Assembly (NCBI GenBank): GCA_033283165.1
Contig: JAWMQL010000004.1
Span: 434,001-498,000 of the forward strand
DNA: 64,000 nt
Origin: JAWMQL01 sp033283165
GTDB lineage: Bacteria; Pseudomonadota; Gammaproteobacteria; Pseudomonadales; Halieaceae
Direction of reading: 5' to 3'
This document shows positions 42,529 to 51,351 of the stretch, one piece after another (the stretch's first letter is position 1; each line of letters opens with the position of its first letter). The notes below the pieces were generated by a model, which worked only from the letters and a program-made list of their open reading frames with translations, made no database searches and had not been told where the DNA came from. A program made the position numbers and the translations under genes.

Positions 42529-43782
42529 ATGACGGAAGCAGCTACTGCAGTTGACCTGGCCACGCAGCCCGACCATATCCCCGATGCGCTGGTGTACGAC
42601 TTTGACATGTATTTGGATCCGGCCTACCTGGCAGATCCCCACCAGCGCATCCTCGACCTGGTGGAAAACGCCCCGCCGGTATTCTGGACGCCCCGCAACG
42701 GCGGCCACTGGATGCTGATCGGCCACAAGGCGAATTTCGAGGCCGCTCGGGACACCGAGGCCTTCTCCAGCGAGATGATTCCCCACGAGCAGTTGCAGGC
42801 CATGCTCGCCCAGATGCCGGCGGATCAGCCGCGTATTCCCGTGGCCTACCCCATCAACCTGGATCCGCCGCTGCACGCCACCTACCGCATCCCCCTGCAG
42901 CGCGTGTTCTCGCCCCAGCATATCAATTCCCTCAAGGACAGCATCCGCGCGCTGGCCGCTGAAATAATCGACGGGATCGTCCTGCAGGGCGAATGCGAGT
43001 TCATGGCCGCGGTGGCCGAGCCCCTGCCGGTCCAGGTATTCTTGAAAATGCTGGGCATGCCGCTGGACAAGCTGCCGGAGTACCGGGCGCTGGTGAAAGC
43101 GCACCTGAGCGAGATTCAACCTGACCCCAGCAAGGCGGTACAACGACTACAGCAGGTGGCGGCGATGATGCGTCCCACCCTGCTGGAACGGCGCGACAAC
43201 CCCCAGGACGATATCATCAGCATGCTGTGGCAGGTGGAGATCGACGGCAGGCCCACCACCCTGGAGGACCTGGAGAATTACGGCGTGCTGCTGTTCATCG
43301 CCGGCCTGGACACGGTGATGCAGGGCATGGGACACGGCGTGCGGCACCTGGCCATGAACCCGGAGCTGCAACAGCGCCTGCGGGAGCAGCCGGAGCTGAT
43401 CGCCGACGCCACAGAGGAACTCCTGCGCCGCTACACCTTTACCGTTCCGCCGCGCCGGGTAGCCCGGGACCAGGAGTTCCAGGGTGTGCAGATGAAATCG
43501 GGCGAACGCGCCATGCTGTTCCTGCCCGCGGCCGACCTCGACCCCAGGGAATACAGTCACCCGGAACAGTTCGATCTGCAGCGCGAGGGTGCGCATATCG
43601 CTTTCAATGCCGGGCCCCACCGCTGCCTCGGCTCGCATCTGGCGCGGGTCGAACTGAATATCCTGTACGAGGAATTCCTGGCCCGGGTACCGCAGTTCCG
43701 GCTCGACCCGGACCGCGCGCCCCGCTTCAACGGCGGTCACGTGGTCGGCGTCGAGGAACTCTACCTCCGCTGGGACCAGTAA
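42529..43782 (+). CDS. Cytochrome P450 (second copy)
   Basis: A 417-residue soluble P450. The I-helix segment reads LLFIAGLDTVMQ (about 254-265), ExxR is in EELLRRYTF (about 302) and the haem loop is FNAGPHRCLGSHLAR (about 359-373). The AGLDT form differs from the AGNETT of the first P450, as in CYP101-like camphor hydroxylases. Its partner is most likely the [3Fe-4S] ferredoxin at 41387. A hydroxylation before side-chain cleavage is consistent with the following OB-fold and thiolase-like genes. It starts at ATG 42529 after AAGGAAGTATCACG. Confidence 0.93.
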   Translation: MTEAATAVDLATQPDHIPDALVYDFDMYLDPAYLADPHQRILDLVENAPPVFWTPRNGGHWMLIGHKANFEAARDTEAFSSEMIPHEQLQAMLAQMPADQPRIPVAYPINLDPPLHATYRIPLQRVFSPQHINSLKDSIRALAAEIIDGIVLQGECEFMAAVAEPLPVQVFLKMLGMPLDKLPEYRALVKAHLSEIQPDPSKAVQRLQQVAAMMRPTLLERRDNPQDDIISMLWQVEIDGRPTTLEDLENYGVLLFIAGLDTVMQGMGHGVRHLAMNPELQQRLREQPELIADATEELLRRYTFTVPPRRVARDQEFQGVQMKSGERAMLFLPAADLDPREYSHPEQFDLQREGAHIAFNAGPHRCLGSHLARVELNILYEEFLARVPQFRLDPDRAPRFNGGHVVGVEELYLRWDQ

Positions 43783-43785
43783 ACG

Positions 43786-44199
43786 GTGGCCGGTACCCGC
43801 GCACTGCCGCGACTCGACAGCCAGAACCGCGCTTTCTGGACCGGGGGTGCCGATGGCGAGCTGCGCATCATGCGCTGCCTCGACTGCGAGGGCTATATCC
43901 ATCCCCCTCGACCCGTCTGCCGGCACTGCCTGTCCGACCGGGTCGAGCCACAGGCGGTGGCCGGGACCGGCGTGATCGATACCTTCACCGTGAATCACCA
44001 GAAATGGCACCCGGACATGGAGGTGCCCTTCGTGATCGCCCGGGTGGCGCTGGACGATGCCCCCGGTGTCATCCTGACCACCAATATCATCGGCTGCCCG
44101 GTGGACGCGGTGGATATCGGCGACCGGGTGCGGGTGGTCTTTGAACAGCAGGACGACGTGTACCTGCCGCTGTTTGAGCGGATCGCGCCAGATGACTAA
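43786..44199 (+). CDS. Zn-ribbon/OB-fold protein (DUF35, ChsH2-like)
   Basis: A 137-residue protein with an N-terminal zinc ribbon (CLDC near 27 and CRHC near 41) and an OB fold in which TFTVNHQKWHPDMEVPF begins near 64. DUF35 domains of this kind bind thiolase-like partners; in actinobacterial steroid degraders the ChsH2 DUF35 domain activates the Ltp2 aldolase that removes the side chain. It starts at GTG 43786 only 3 bp after the P450 and overlaps the thiolase-like gene by 8 bp, which supports such a complex here. No MaoC half is fused to it. Confidence 0.88.
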   Translation: MAGTRALPRLDSQNRAFWTGGADGELRIMRCLDCEGYIHPPRPVCRHCLSDRVEPQAVAGTGVIDTFTVNHQKWHPDMEVPFVIARVALDDAPGVILTTNIIGCPVDAVDIGDRVRVVFEQQDDVYLPLFERIAPDD

Positions 44200-45352
44200 T
44201 TCCGACGCCTACATCACCGGTATCGGCCAGTCCGAGGTCGGGATCAAGCTGACCCGGCATCCCCTGTTGCTGACCCTGGATGCGGTGAAGGAGGCGCTGG
44301 ATGACGCCGGCCTGGCCATCTCCCAGATCGACGGCGTCTCCACCTACCCCGGGCGCGTGCCCCAGATGCTGGGTTTTTCACCGGTGGGCGCAGACGAGCT
44401 GATCGACGCCCTCGGAATCCGGGCGACCTGGTACGCCGGCGGCGGCGAAATCACCTCCCAGCTGGGCGCTGTGGTCGCGGCTGCAGCGGCGGTTCGCGCT
44501 GGCCAGGCGCGGCACGTCATCTGTTTCCGTACCGTTTACGAGGCGGGGGCGACACTCAAGCCGGACGAGTATCCCATGCCGCGCCGGGACCGTGTCGACG
44601 GCATGTCCCAGTGGACCGCGCCCTTCAATGCGCTGTCGGCCGCGACCTGGGTTGCCCAGTACGCCATGCGCCACGTGAAGCGGTACGGACTGACCCGGGA
44701 GCAACTGGCCCAGATCGCCCTGACCGACCGGGCCAACGCGGCCCGTAACCCGCGCGCCCTGGTGCGGGAGCCGCTGACCATGGACGAGTACCTGTCGGCG
44801 CGCCTGATCTCCACGCCCTTGTGCCTGTTCGACTGCGACCGCTACTCGGATGCTTCCACGGTCCTGATCGTCTCGGCCGGCGATGCGCTGGACGAGGTGC
44901 GCTGTACCCCGGTGCGTATCGCCGCCATGGCCGGCAGCGTAGAGCGCCATTCCTGGGACCAGGCGGAGTGGATGGCCAGCTACGCCACGGGCGCCGACCT
45001 GTGGCAGCGCACGGACTACACCCCCGCGGACGTGGACACGGTGCAACTCTACGACGGCTTCAGTTTCCTGGCGCTGACCTGGCTGGAGGCGCTGGGCTTC
45101 TGCGAGGTGGGCGAAGGCGGTCGATTCATCGAGGGCGGTAGCCGCATCGCCCTGGACGGCGAGTTGCCACTCAATACCTTCGGTGGCCAGATCGGCGCCG
45201 GCCGCCTGCACGGTTTCGGCTTTGCCCATGAATCGGTCGTGCAGCTGCGGGGCAAGGGCGGGGAGCGTCAGATACCCGGTGACCCGAAGGTGGCGATTGC
45301 CACCTCCGGCGGTGGCCCACTGGCCACGGCCCTGCTGCTGGCAAGGGATTGA
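44192..45352 (+). CDS. Thiolase-like protein, Ltp2-type retro-aldolase candidate
   Basis: A 386-residue thiolase-fold protein of the SCP-x/lipid-transfer group. The nucleophile region reads YAGGGEITSQLGAV (about 80-93) with no cysteine where thiolases have one, and the C-terminal loop reads NTFGGQIGAGRLHGFGF in place of the GHPxG motif. Loss of the thiolase Cys is typical of Ltp2-type enzymes that cleave a beta-hydroxy acyl-CoA side chain by retro-aldol reaction. The DUF35 partner overlaps it upstream by 8 bp. ATG 44192 is chosen over an extension that overlaps that gene. Confidence 0.87.
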   Translation: MTNSDAYITGIGQSEVGIKLTRHPLLLTLDAVKEALDDAGLAISQIDGVSTYPGRVPQMLGFSPVGADELIDALGIRATWYAGGGEITSQLGAVVAAAAAVRAGQARHVICFRTVYEAGATLKPDEYPMPRRDRVDGMSQWTAPFNALSAATWVAQYAMRHVKRYGLTREQLAQIALTDRANAARNPRALVREPLTMDEYLSARLISTPLCLFDCDRYSDASTVLIVSAGDALDEVRCTPVRIAAMAGSVERHSWDQAEWMASYATGADLWQRTDYTPADVDTVQLYDGFSFLALTWLEALGFCEVGEGGRFIEGGSRIALDGELPLNTFGGQIGAGRLHGFGFAHESVVQLRGKGGERQIPGDPKVAIATSGGGPLATALLLARD

Positions 45353-45354
45353 TC

Positions 45355-46080
45355 ATGAGCCTGTCGGCCCCCCTGGACACCCTGCCCGGATTCCGCCGCC
45401 GCTTCCGACTGACGCCGGCAAGCGACCGGATCTGTTGCGAGGTGGAGGATGATTACCACTGCATGAGTGTGGTGATTCACCACGATGGTGAACGCGCCAT
45501 GCGGGTCGAGCCCGCCATGCGCCGCGCGCCCTGGACGACCTGCCCCGGGGCGGAGGCGGAACTGGTAACGACTTTTACCGGTACGCCCTTGGCCGGGTTT
45601 TCATCCCGGGGTGACAAGAGCGCCAACTGTACCCACCTGTACGACCTGGCCCTGCTGGCCGCGGCCCATGCGGGCGACAGTGCCCCACTGGTCTACGACA
45701 TCCTGGTGTCCGACCCGGTCGACGGCCAACGCCGCGCGGAACTGCGCCGCGACGGGCGGTCTATACTTGATTGGACGGAGTCCGGGTTCAAAATTACCGC
45801 GCCAGAGGAACTGGCCGGCGAGGTGTTGTGGGACCTGCGCGCCTGGATCGACGCCCAGGAGCCGGACATACAGGAGGCCGCCCGCCTGTTGCGCTGGGGC
45901 AATATGCTGGCCAACGGCCGCGTCATCCCCCTCACCGATCAGTCGGACGCCAGCCGCATGCCGCCGAATTGCTACACCTTCCAGCCCGAGCGCGCACAGC
46001 ATGCGCAGCGGGTCGGTGAGATCCGGGATTTCGGACCGGGGCAGGCGTCGCCGTTGGCGGGCTACAAGGCTTTTGCCTGA
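45355..46080 (+). CDS. DUF2889-like protein
   Basis: A 241-residue protein resembling the DUF2889 family, which has no established function. Conserved-looking features are CCEVEDDYHCMSVVIHHDGE (residues about 25-44), a THLYDLALLAAAHA helix near 96 and a C-terminal NCYTFQP segment. It starts two bases after the stop of the thiolase-like gene, so it is in the operon. Family members recur in degradation clusters, and a role in acyl or steroid handling is possible, but nothing in the sequence proves it. Confidence 0.75.
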   Translation: MSLSAPLDTLPGFRRRFRLTPASDRICCEVEDDYHCMSVVIHHDGERAMRVEPAMRRAPWTTCPGAEAELVTTFTGTPLAGFSSRGDKSANCTHLYDLALLAAAHAGDSAPLVYDILVSDPVDGQRRAELRRDGRSILDWTESGFKITAPEELAGEVLWDLRAWIDAQEPDIQEAARLLRWGNMLANGRVIPLTDQSDASRMPPNCYTFQPERAQHAQRVGEIRDFGPGQASPLAGYKAFA

Positions 46081-46152
46081 GGATTTGAAAAGCGGGTGCG
46101 CCAACCGCGTACTCGAAAGACAGTTCAGCATACAACCGTGGAGGATAAGAGT

Positions 46153-47478
46153 ATGGAAATGAACGATATGGTGATCATCAGCGTGGATGATCATATTACT
46201 GAGCCGCCCGACATGTTCGACAAACACCTGTCCAAGGAAGACCTGGCCACCGCGCCCAAGTTCGGCACCGACGAGAACGGCAAGAGCTTCTGGACCTACC
46301 AGGGCATGTTCATGCCCTCTGTGGGCCTCAACGCCGTGGTGGGCCGGCCGCTGGAAGAATACGGCATGGAGCCGAATTCGCTGGAGGAGATGCGCAAGGG
46401 GGTCTATAACGTGGATGCCCGCATCGACGACATGAACGTCAACGGCGTCGCGGCCTCGCTCAATTTCGGCACCTGTGTCGGCTTCGACGGCGGCCGCTTT
46501 CACAAGGCGCCGGACAAGGACCTGTCGCTGAAGCATCTCCGCGCCTACAACGACTGGCACATCGATGAGTGGTGCGGTGCCTACCCCGGCCGTTTCATTC
46601 CCTGCGCCCTGTTGCCCACCTGGGACATGGACGCCACGGTGGAGGAAATCAGGCGCATCGCGGCGAAGGGGTGTACGGCGGTGTCGCTGAACGAGAACCC
46701 CACCAAGCAGGAACTGCCGAGTATTCACAACGAGTACTGGAACCCCATGTGGAAGGCGATCGCCGAGCACGACATCACCATGTGCCTGCACATCGGCGCG
46801 GGCAACCCGGTGCCGCACGCCTCCATGGAAACCCCGATCGAGGCCTGGATCACGACCATGCCGCTATCCAGCTCAGTGGGTGCGGCAGATTGGCTGCACC
46901 TGCAGGCGCTGCACGAGTACGACCTGAAAATCGCCATGTCCGAGGCCAGTATCGGCTGGGTTCCCTATTTCCTCGAACGGGCCGACTTCGCTCACTCCCG
47001 GCACAAGTACTGGACGCACAACCACTTCGGCGGGATGCTGCCCAGTGAGCGTTTCAAGAAGCATTTCATGCTGTGTTTCATCGATGACGCCTACGGCCTG
47101 AAAAATCTCGACCAGCTGAACGAGGACATGGTGTCTTACGAGTGCGATTACCCGCACTCGGATACCCTGTGGCCGGAGTGCCCGGAACACCTGTGGGAGC
47201 AGTGCAAGCACCTGACCGACGAGCAGATCGACAAGGTCACCCACAAGAACGCCATTAACTGGTTCAACTTCGACATGTTTTCGCACATCAAGCGCGAGGA
47301 CCTCACGGTGGGTGCGCTGCGCGCCAAGGCCGCGGCGGACGGTGTGGATACCACCCCGGTTTCCATGAGCGGAGAAAGGCCGCTGGCGGAGGGCGAGGCA
47401 ACGCGCCGCATTGTGTCCGGTGACCTGATGAAGATGTTTGCCCATCACGCCCAGGAAGGGGAAAAGAAGGCCAGCTGA
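46153..47478 (+). CDS. Amidohydrolase 2 family protein (copy 1 of a pair)
   Basis: A 441-residue TIM-barrel metal enzyme of the amidohydrolase-2/ACMSD-like family (PF04909). The first metal motif is SVDDHITEPPDMF (about 10-22), CLHIGAGNP near 217 holds the barrel histidine and FIDDAYGLKN near 314 holds the later acidic residue. The family includes decarboxylases and C-C or C-N hydrolases. It is nearly identical in layout to the protein at 54088-55431, with about five of six residues the same by eye. GGAGG before ATG 46153 sets the start. It ends the plus-strand operon, and a strong hairpin starts 4 bases after its stop. Confidence 0.9.
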   Translation: MEMNDMVIISVDDHITEPPDMFDKHLSKEDLATAPKFGTDENGKSFWTYQGMFMPSVGLNAVVGRPLEEYGMEPNSLEEMRKGVYNVDARIDDMNVNGVAASLNFGTCVGFDGGRFHKAPDKDLSLKHLRAYNDWHIDEWCGAYPGRFIPCALLPTWDMDATVEEIRRIAAKGCTAVSLNENPTKQELPSIHNEYWNPMWKAIAEHDITMCLHIGAGNPVPHASMETPIEAWITTMPLSSSVGAADWLHLQALHEYDLKIAMSEASIGWVPYFLERADFAHSRHKYWTHNHFGGMLPSERFKKHFMLCFIDDAYGLKNLDQLNEDMVSYECDYPHSDTLWPECPEHLWEQCKHLTDEQIDKVTHKNAINWFNFDMFSHIKREDLTVGALRAKAAADGVDTTPVSMSGERPLAEGEATRRIVSGDLMKMFAHHAQEGEKKAS

Positions 47479-47481
47479 CCT

Positions 47482-47558
47482 ATTTCGGGGACAGTTTACT
47501 TAATTCCGGCTTTGCCGGAATTAAGTAAACTGTCCCCGAAATTTGCACTGTCCCCGAA
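47482..47558. repeat. Perfect 29 bp inverted repeat, REP-like, plus a partial third arm
   Basis: Arms at 47482-47510 and 47514-47542 are exact complements around a 3-base loop. The stem contains GGGGACAGTTTACTTAATTC, one base different from the hairpin at 36457-36510. A fragment ACTGTCCCCGAA at 47547-47558 repeats the outer part of the right arm. It probably terminates the amidohydrolase operon and belongs to a REP-like family. No REP-associated transposase gene is in the window. Confidence 0.75.
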
Positions 47559-47694
47559 TGTTGCTCCCTATCAGCGTTTTCATTCGAGGGATTGAATGGG
47601 GTCTTGCCCCACCCGACACGAGCGTGTGTAATGGCGCTGCTGTTGGGGTTTATTTTAATACGGATAACTACGATCCTTACCGGAGGTGCATACC

Positions 47695-50296
47695 ATGCGC
47701 AAACCCAGCCTGCCGTTCCGCAAGAAACTGCTGACCAGCGCCATCCTCGGCGCCATCGCCGCCCAGGGCGCGGCCGCCCAGGACAGCCCGGAACAACAAC
47801 TGGAGGAAGTCCTGGTCACCGGCACCCTGATCCGCGGGGTGGAGGCCGTCGGCTCCCCGACCATCGGCTAACCACCAACGAGATCCTCGCCACCGTGCCC
47901 CAGGTATCCAACTATTTCAATCAGCGCCCGGAACAGGACCCGCGCGGCGCTGACCGCCTGCAGGTCAACCGGCCCAGCCTGCGCCCCCTGCCCGGTATCA
48001 ACTCCGCCACTGGCGCCACCACCCTGGTACAGATTGACGGCCACCGCCTGGCACCGGTGGGGACCGACCAGTCCTCCCTGGACCCGGACGTCATTCCCGG
48101 GCTGGTGCTCGACCGGGTGGAGATGGTTACGGATGGTGGCTCCTTCCTGTACGGCGCGGACGCCGTGGGCGGGGTGATCAACTTCGTTACCAAGGAGAGC
48201 TTTGACGGGCTGCAGGTGGACATCGGTTACGACACCGGCGACGACTACGACGGCTGGCAGGCCTCGCTCATTGCCGGCACCGACTGGGACGGCGGCTCGG
48301 GCTATATCGCCCTGGCCACCACCGATCGCGACGCGGTATTGCTCGAAGACCGGGACTGGGCACTGCAGGGCAGCTGGGACGAGCTGGGCACCGAACTATC
48401 CCCTTCCGGCACGGAGTGCATCACTCCGGTCGGCGCCATCTCCACCTGGTTCTGGTACGGCAGTGGCTGGACCACCGACCCGAGGGCCCCCGGGGCCGGA
48501 GTGACCCCGGTGGGTGACCCCTGTGATATCGATGCCCAGAGCGCCCTGATACCGGAACAGCAGCGGGATAATTTTTACGGCGGGATCACTCAGGAGCTCG
48601 GCGACCGCATGTCGTTCAAGGCCAAGACTATTACATGAACCGCGAGACCACCTACCGCAGCTACCCGGAGGGCGAAACGATCAGCGAGCCGGGCCCCGAT
48701 CAGCTCGGCCTGGTGGGCGAGTTCGTCGGTGAGCTGTACGAAACCGCAGCGGTGGGTTTTTCCTACGGCGCTCATCCCGCCTACCGCCACCGCGACCTGG
48801 AGATCGATATCGAGACCTGGGGCATCACCCCGGAGTTGGCCATTGATCTGGGCAACAGCTGGCAGTTGCGCAATACCCTGCACTACGGCAAGTCCGACAA
48901 CAGGGTCGACCAGCCCCAGTCCAACCGGGACAGGCTGCTCGGCTATGTAGAGAGCGGCCAACTTGACCCGCTGGACGTAGCTTCCGCCGACGCCGCGGTG
49001 ATCCAGGATATCCTGAACTGGGTGCGGCTGGATGACGTGGAGCAGGAGATGTTCTTTTTTCGCTCCATTGCCGACGGCGAGCTGTTCGAGCTGCCCGCGG
49101 GTACCCTGCGCGCGGCGCTCGGCATCGAGTACACCAAGGATAAGGCGGAAAAGCGCAACGGTGACGTGAGCCGGGACGCCACTGGCACTCTGGAACGGAA
49201 AAAAGACGACCGCGACATCAAGTCGGTGTTTGCCGAATTGTCCGTGCCCGTGTTCGAGTCCCTGGCCCTGTCCCTGTCGGCCCGCTATGACGATTACAGC
49301 GATTTCGGCGACACCACCAATCCCAACATCGGTTTCGACTGGAACCCGACGGACTGGCTGACGGTGTTCGGCAAGTGGGGCGAATCCTTCAATGCGCCCA
49401 CCGTGCTGGATCGGATTGCTACCAGCCAGGGCACCTACTTTCCCAATACCGCGTCCATCGTGCCCGATCCCAACGGCGAGCGGACCAACCCCAATCGCGA
49501 CGACGTGCTGTTGCTGGAGGGCGCAGGTGGCACCCTCCAACCGCAGACCGCCGAGACCTGGGGTCTGGGTTTCGAGGTGCGGCCACTGGAGGGCCTGAAG
49601 GCCAATCTGTATTACTACGAGATCGATTTCGAGGAACTGCTCGGCGCCCCCAATCCCCAGAGCGCGGAGGCGGTTCTGCTCAACCCCGAGAAATTCATCT
49701 TTGAACCAACCCAGGCCGAGTGGGACGCTTTCCTGGCCCAGATTGACAACGGCGACCAGTTCGCCGATCTCGACCCCAACCAGGTGGGCATTATCGTCGA
49801 CCGGCGCACGGCGAACACAGACCGGGCGGAGCTCCGGGGTATCGACTTCGGTATCCGCTATGATCACAGCACGAACTTCGGCTACTGGAGTTACGGCCTA
49901 TCCGGCAACTACTCGACCGAGTTTGACCTGTTTCAGGGCGCGAATGTGACGGACCAGTTGGAGTTCAACCCGGACCTGTTCGTCTCCGCTGATATTGGCT
50001 GGAGTGGAGACAATACGCGTGCGCGACTGACCTTCCGCTACACCGACGGCTACGACGCCAACCCCAGCCAGGCGGTCAACCAGCGCAAGGTGGACGACTT
50101 CCTCACGACCAACCTGTTGGTCGGTTATGACTTCTCCGGCTCCGGAATCACCGAGGGTTTATCCCTGCGCTTCAATGTGGACAACCTGTTTGACGAGGAG
50201 CCGCCGGAGCTGCGCACCCAGCAGAGCATCAACTACTCGCGGACCGGTTACAGCCTGGGAAGGATCTACAAGTTCGGCCTTAGCAAGAAGTTCTGA
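47695..50296 (+). pseudogene. TonB-dependent receptor broken by two frame disruptions
   Basis: The start is sound: GGAGG, ATG 47695, a signal peptide to about AAAQ and a TonB-box-like EEVLVTGTLIRG. The frame then stops at 47869-47871. The continuing plug sequence (TNEILATVPQVSNYF) resumes in another frame, and about 15 residues normally found between these parts are missing. A second break at about 48625-48638 changes frame again within KAKT/YYMNRETTYRSY; a one-base loss would explain it. The remaining barrel runs to YKFGLSKKF at 50296. In total about 860 residues are recognisable. Either this is a decaying gene or the assembly has errors; the missing block argues for real damage. Confidence 0.8.
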
Positions 50297-50346
50297 TTGA
50301 ATTCCGGGACAGCAATTTTAAGGGATGCCAAGCGGAGAGGGATCAT

Positions 50347-50901
50347 ATGAGTATTGAAGACGAATTTGAACAACTCAAAGCCAGGGTGGAACAAATTGAG
50401 GATCGGCAAGCCATTCGCGACTGCATACAGCGAGAGTGTCGTGCCCGCGACCGCCAGGATGAGCAGCAGATCGCGAGCTGCTGGTGGGAGGACGGCAGGG
50501 ATGAACACGGTCCGGTAATTACTGATGCCCCTGACTACCCTGAGCGAGCCAACGCCGGGCACAGGTCGCTATTCAATATGACCAGTCACAACATAACGAA
50601 CCACCTGTGTGAGATTGACGGTAATACCGCCTACTGCGAGTCCTACGTCATCGGCGGCCTGTTCTGGCTCGATAACGAGAGAACGACGATCGCCTTCGGC
50701 CGCTACCTTGACCAGTTGGAAAAGCGCAATGGTGAATGGCGCCTCCTTACACGTCGCTGCACGATCGAGATGAGCAGCGACACGGATGGCAGGTGGGTTC
50801 ACTCGGAGAACGTCAGGGGCTTTTTGAAAGGCCTCTGGGATGGCAACGACCCATCTTATGAACGACCCATCGTCGCGAAAGTGGACGGTGTGCGTTGGTA
50901 G
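50347..50901 (+). CDS. SnoaL-like (NTF2-fold) protein
   Basis: A 184-residue protein of the SnoaL-like/NTF2 fold. The N-terminal helix EQIEDRQAIRDCIQRECRARD is typical, and the later strands TTIAFGRYLDQLEKRNGEWRLLTRRCTIE fit the cone fold (cited in two parts: TTIAFGRYLDQL and NGEWRLLTRR). Members include isomerases such as ketosteroid isomerase, dehydratases and the small subunits of oxygenases. It begins 51 bp after the broken receptor and is followed after 48 bp by a VOC gene. The DNA from here on is visibly lower in GC than the left half. Confidence 0.82.
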   Translation: MSIEDEFEQLKARVEQIEDRQAIRDCIQRECRARDRQDEQQIASCWWEDGRDEHGPVITDAPDYPERANAGHRSLFNMTSHNITNHLCEIDGNTAYCESYVIGGLFWLDNERTTIAFGRYLDQLEKRNGEWRLLTRRCTIEMSSDTDGRWVHSENVRGFLKGLWDGNDPSYERPIVAKVDGVRW

Positions 50902-50949
50902 CAGCGCTGCTACCACACACCAGATCAGTCACTACAGGAGAATAAAGCC

Positions 50950-51330
50950 ATGTTCAGCCATATCGTACTCGGCGCGGATGACATCCCAGTCGCAAAAAAG
51001 TTTTATGATGCAGTTCTGGCCCCGCTGGGCCATGGGCCAGGCATGGAGACGCCAGACGGCTCCAGGGTGATTTATCACGCTGAAAGCGGCATCCTGATGA
51101 TTACGCATCCCTACAATGGTGAACCGGCCAGTCACGCCAATGGCGGCACGGTGGGTTTTGCGGCCCCTTCGGCCGAAGCAGTGGACGCGTTCCACGCTGC
51201 AGGCATGTCTGCGGGAGGACTCGACGAGGGTGGCCCGGGCCCCCGTGAGGCAATTCCTGGCAGTTATGCCGCCTATCTGCGCGACCCCACGGGAAACAAG
51301 CTGGTTGCCTGGTGTGTGAAAGCGCAGTAG
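50950..51330 (+). CDS. VOC (glyoxalase) superfamily protein
   Basis: A single-unit VOC protein of 126 residues: FSHIVLGADDIPVAKKFYD at the N-terminus with His4 as the first likely ligand, YHAESGILMITHPY in the middle and the closing YAAYLRDPTGNKLVAWC. The last glutamate ligand is replaced (KLVAW rather than KIE), so metal binding may be incomplete, as in the PhnB/YaeR-like branch. It follows the SnoaL-like gene on the same strand with ACAGGAGAATAAAGCC before the ATG. Function unassigned. Confidence 0.83.
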   Translation: MFSHIVLGADDIPVAKKFYDAVLAPLGHGPGMETPDGSRVIYHAESGILMITHPYNGEPASHANGGTVGFAAPSAEAVDAFHAAGMSAGGLDEGGPGPREAIPGSYAAYLRDPTGNKLVAWCVKAQ

Positions 51331-51351
51331 CGCGAACCGGCCGCAGTGGCC

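Noticed and set aside
50297..50346. GGGACAG segment as a third member of the hairpin family
   Set aside because: There is no complementary arm nearby and the rest of the core does not match.
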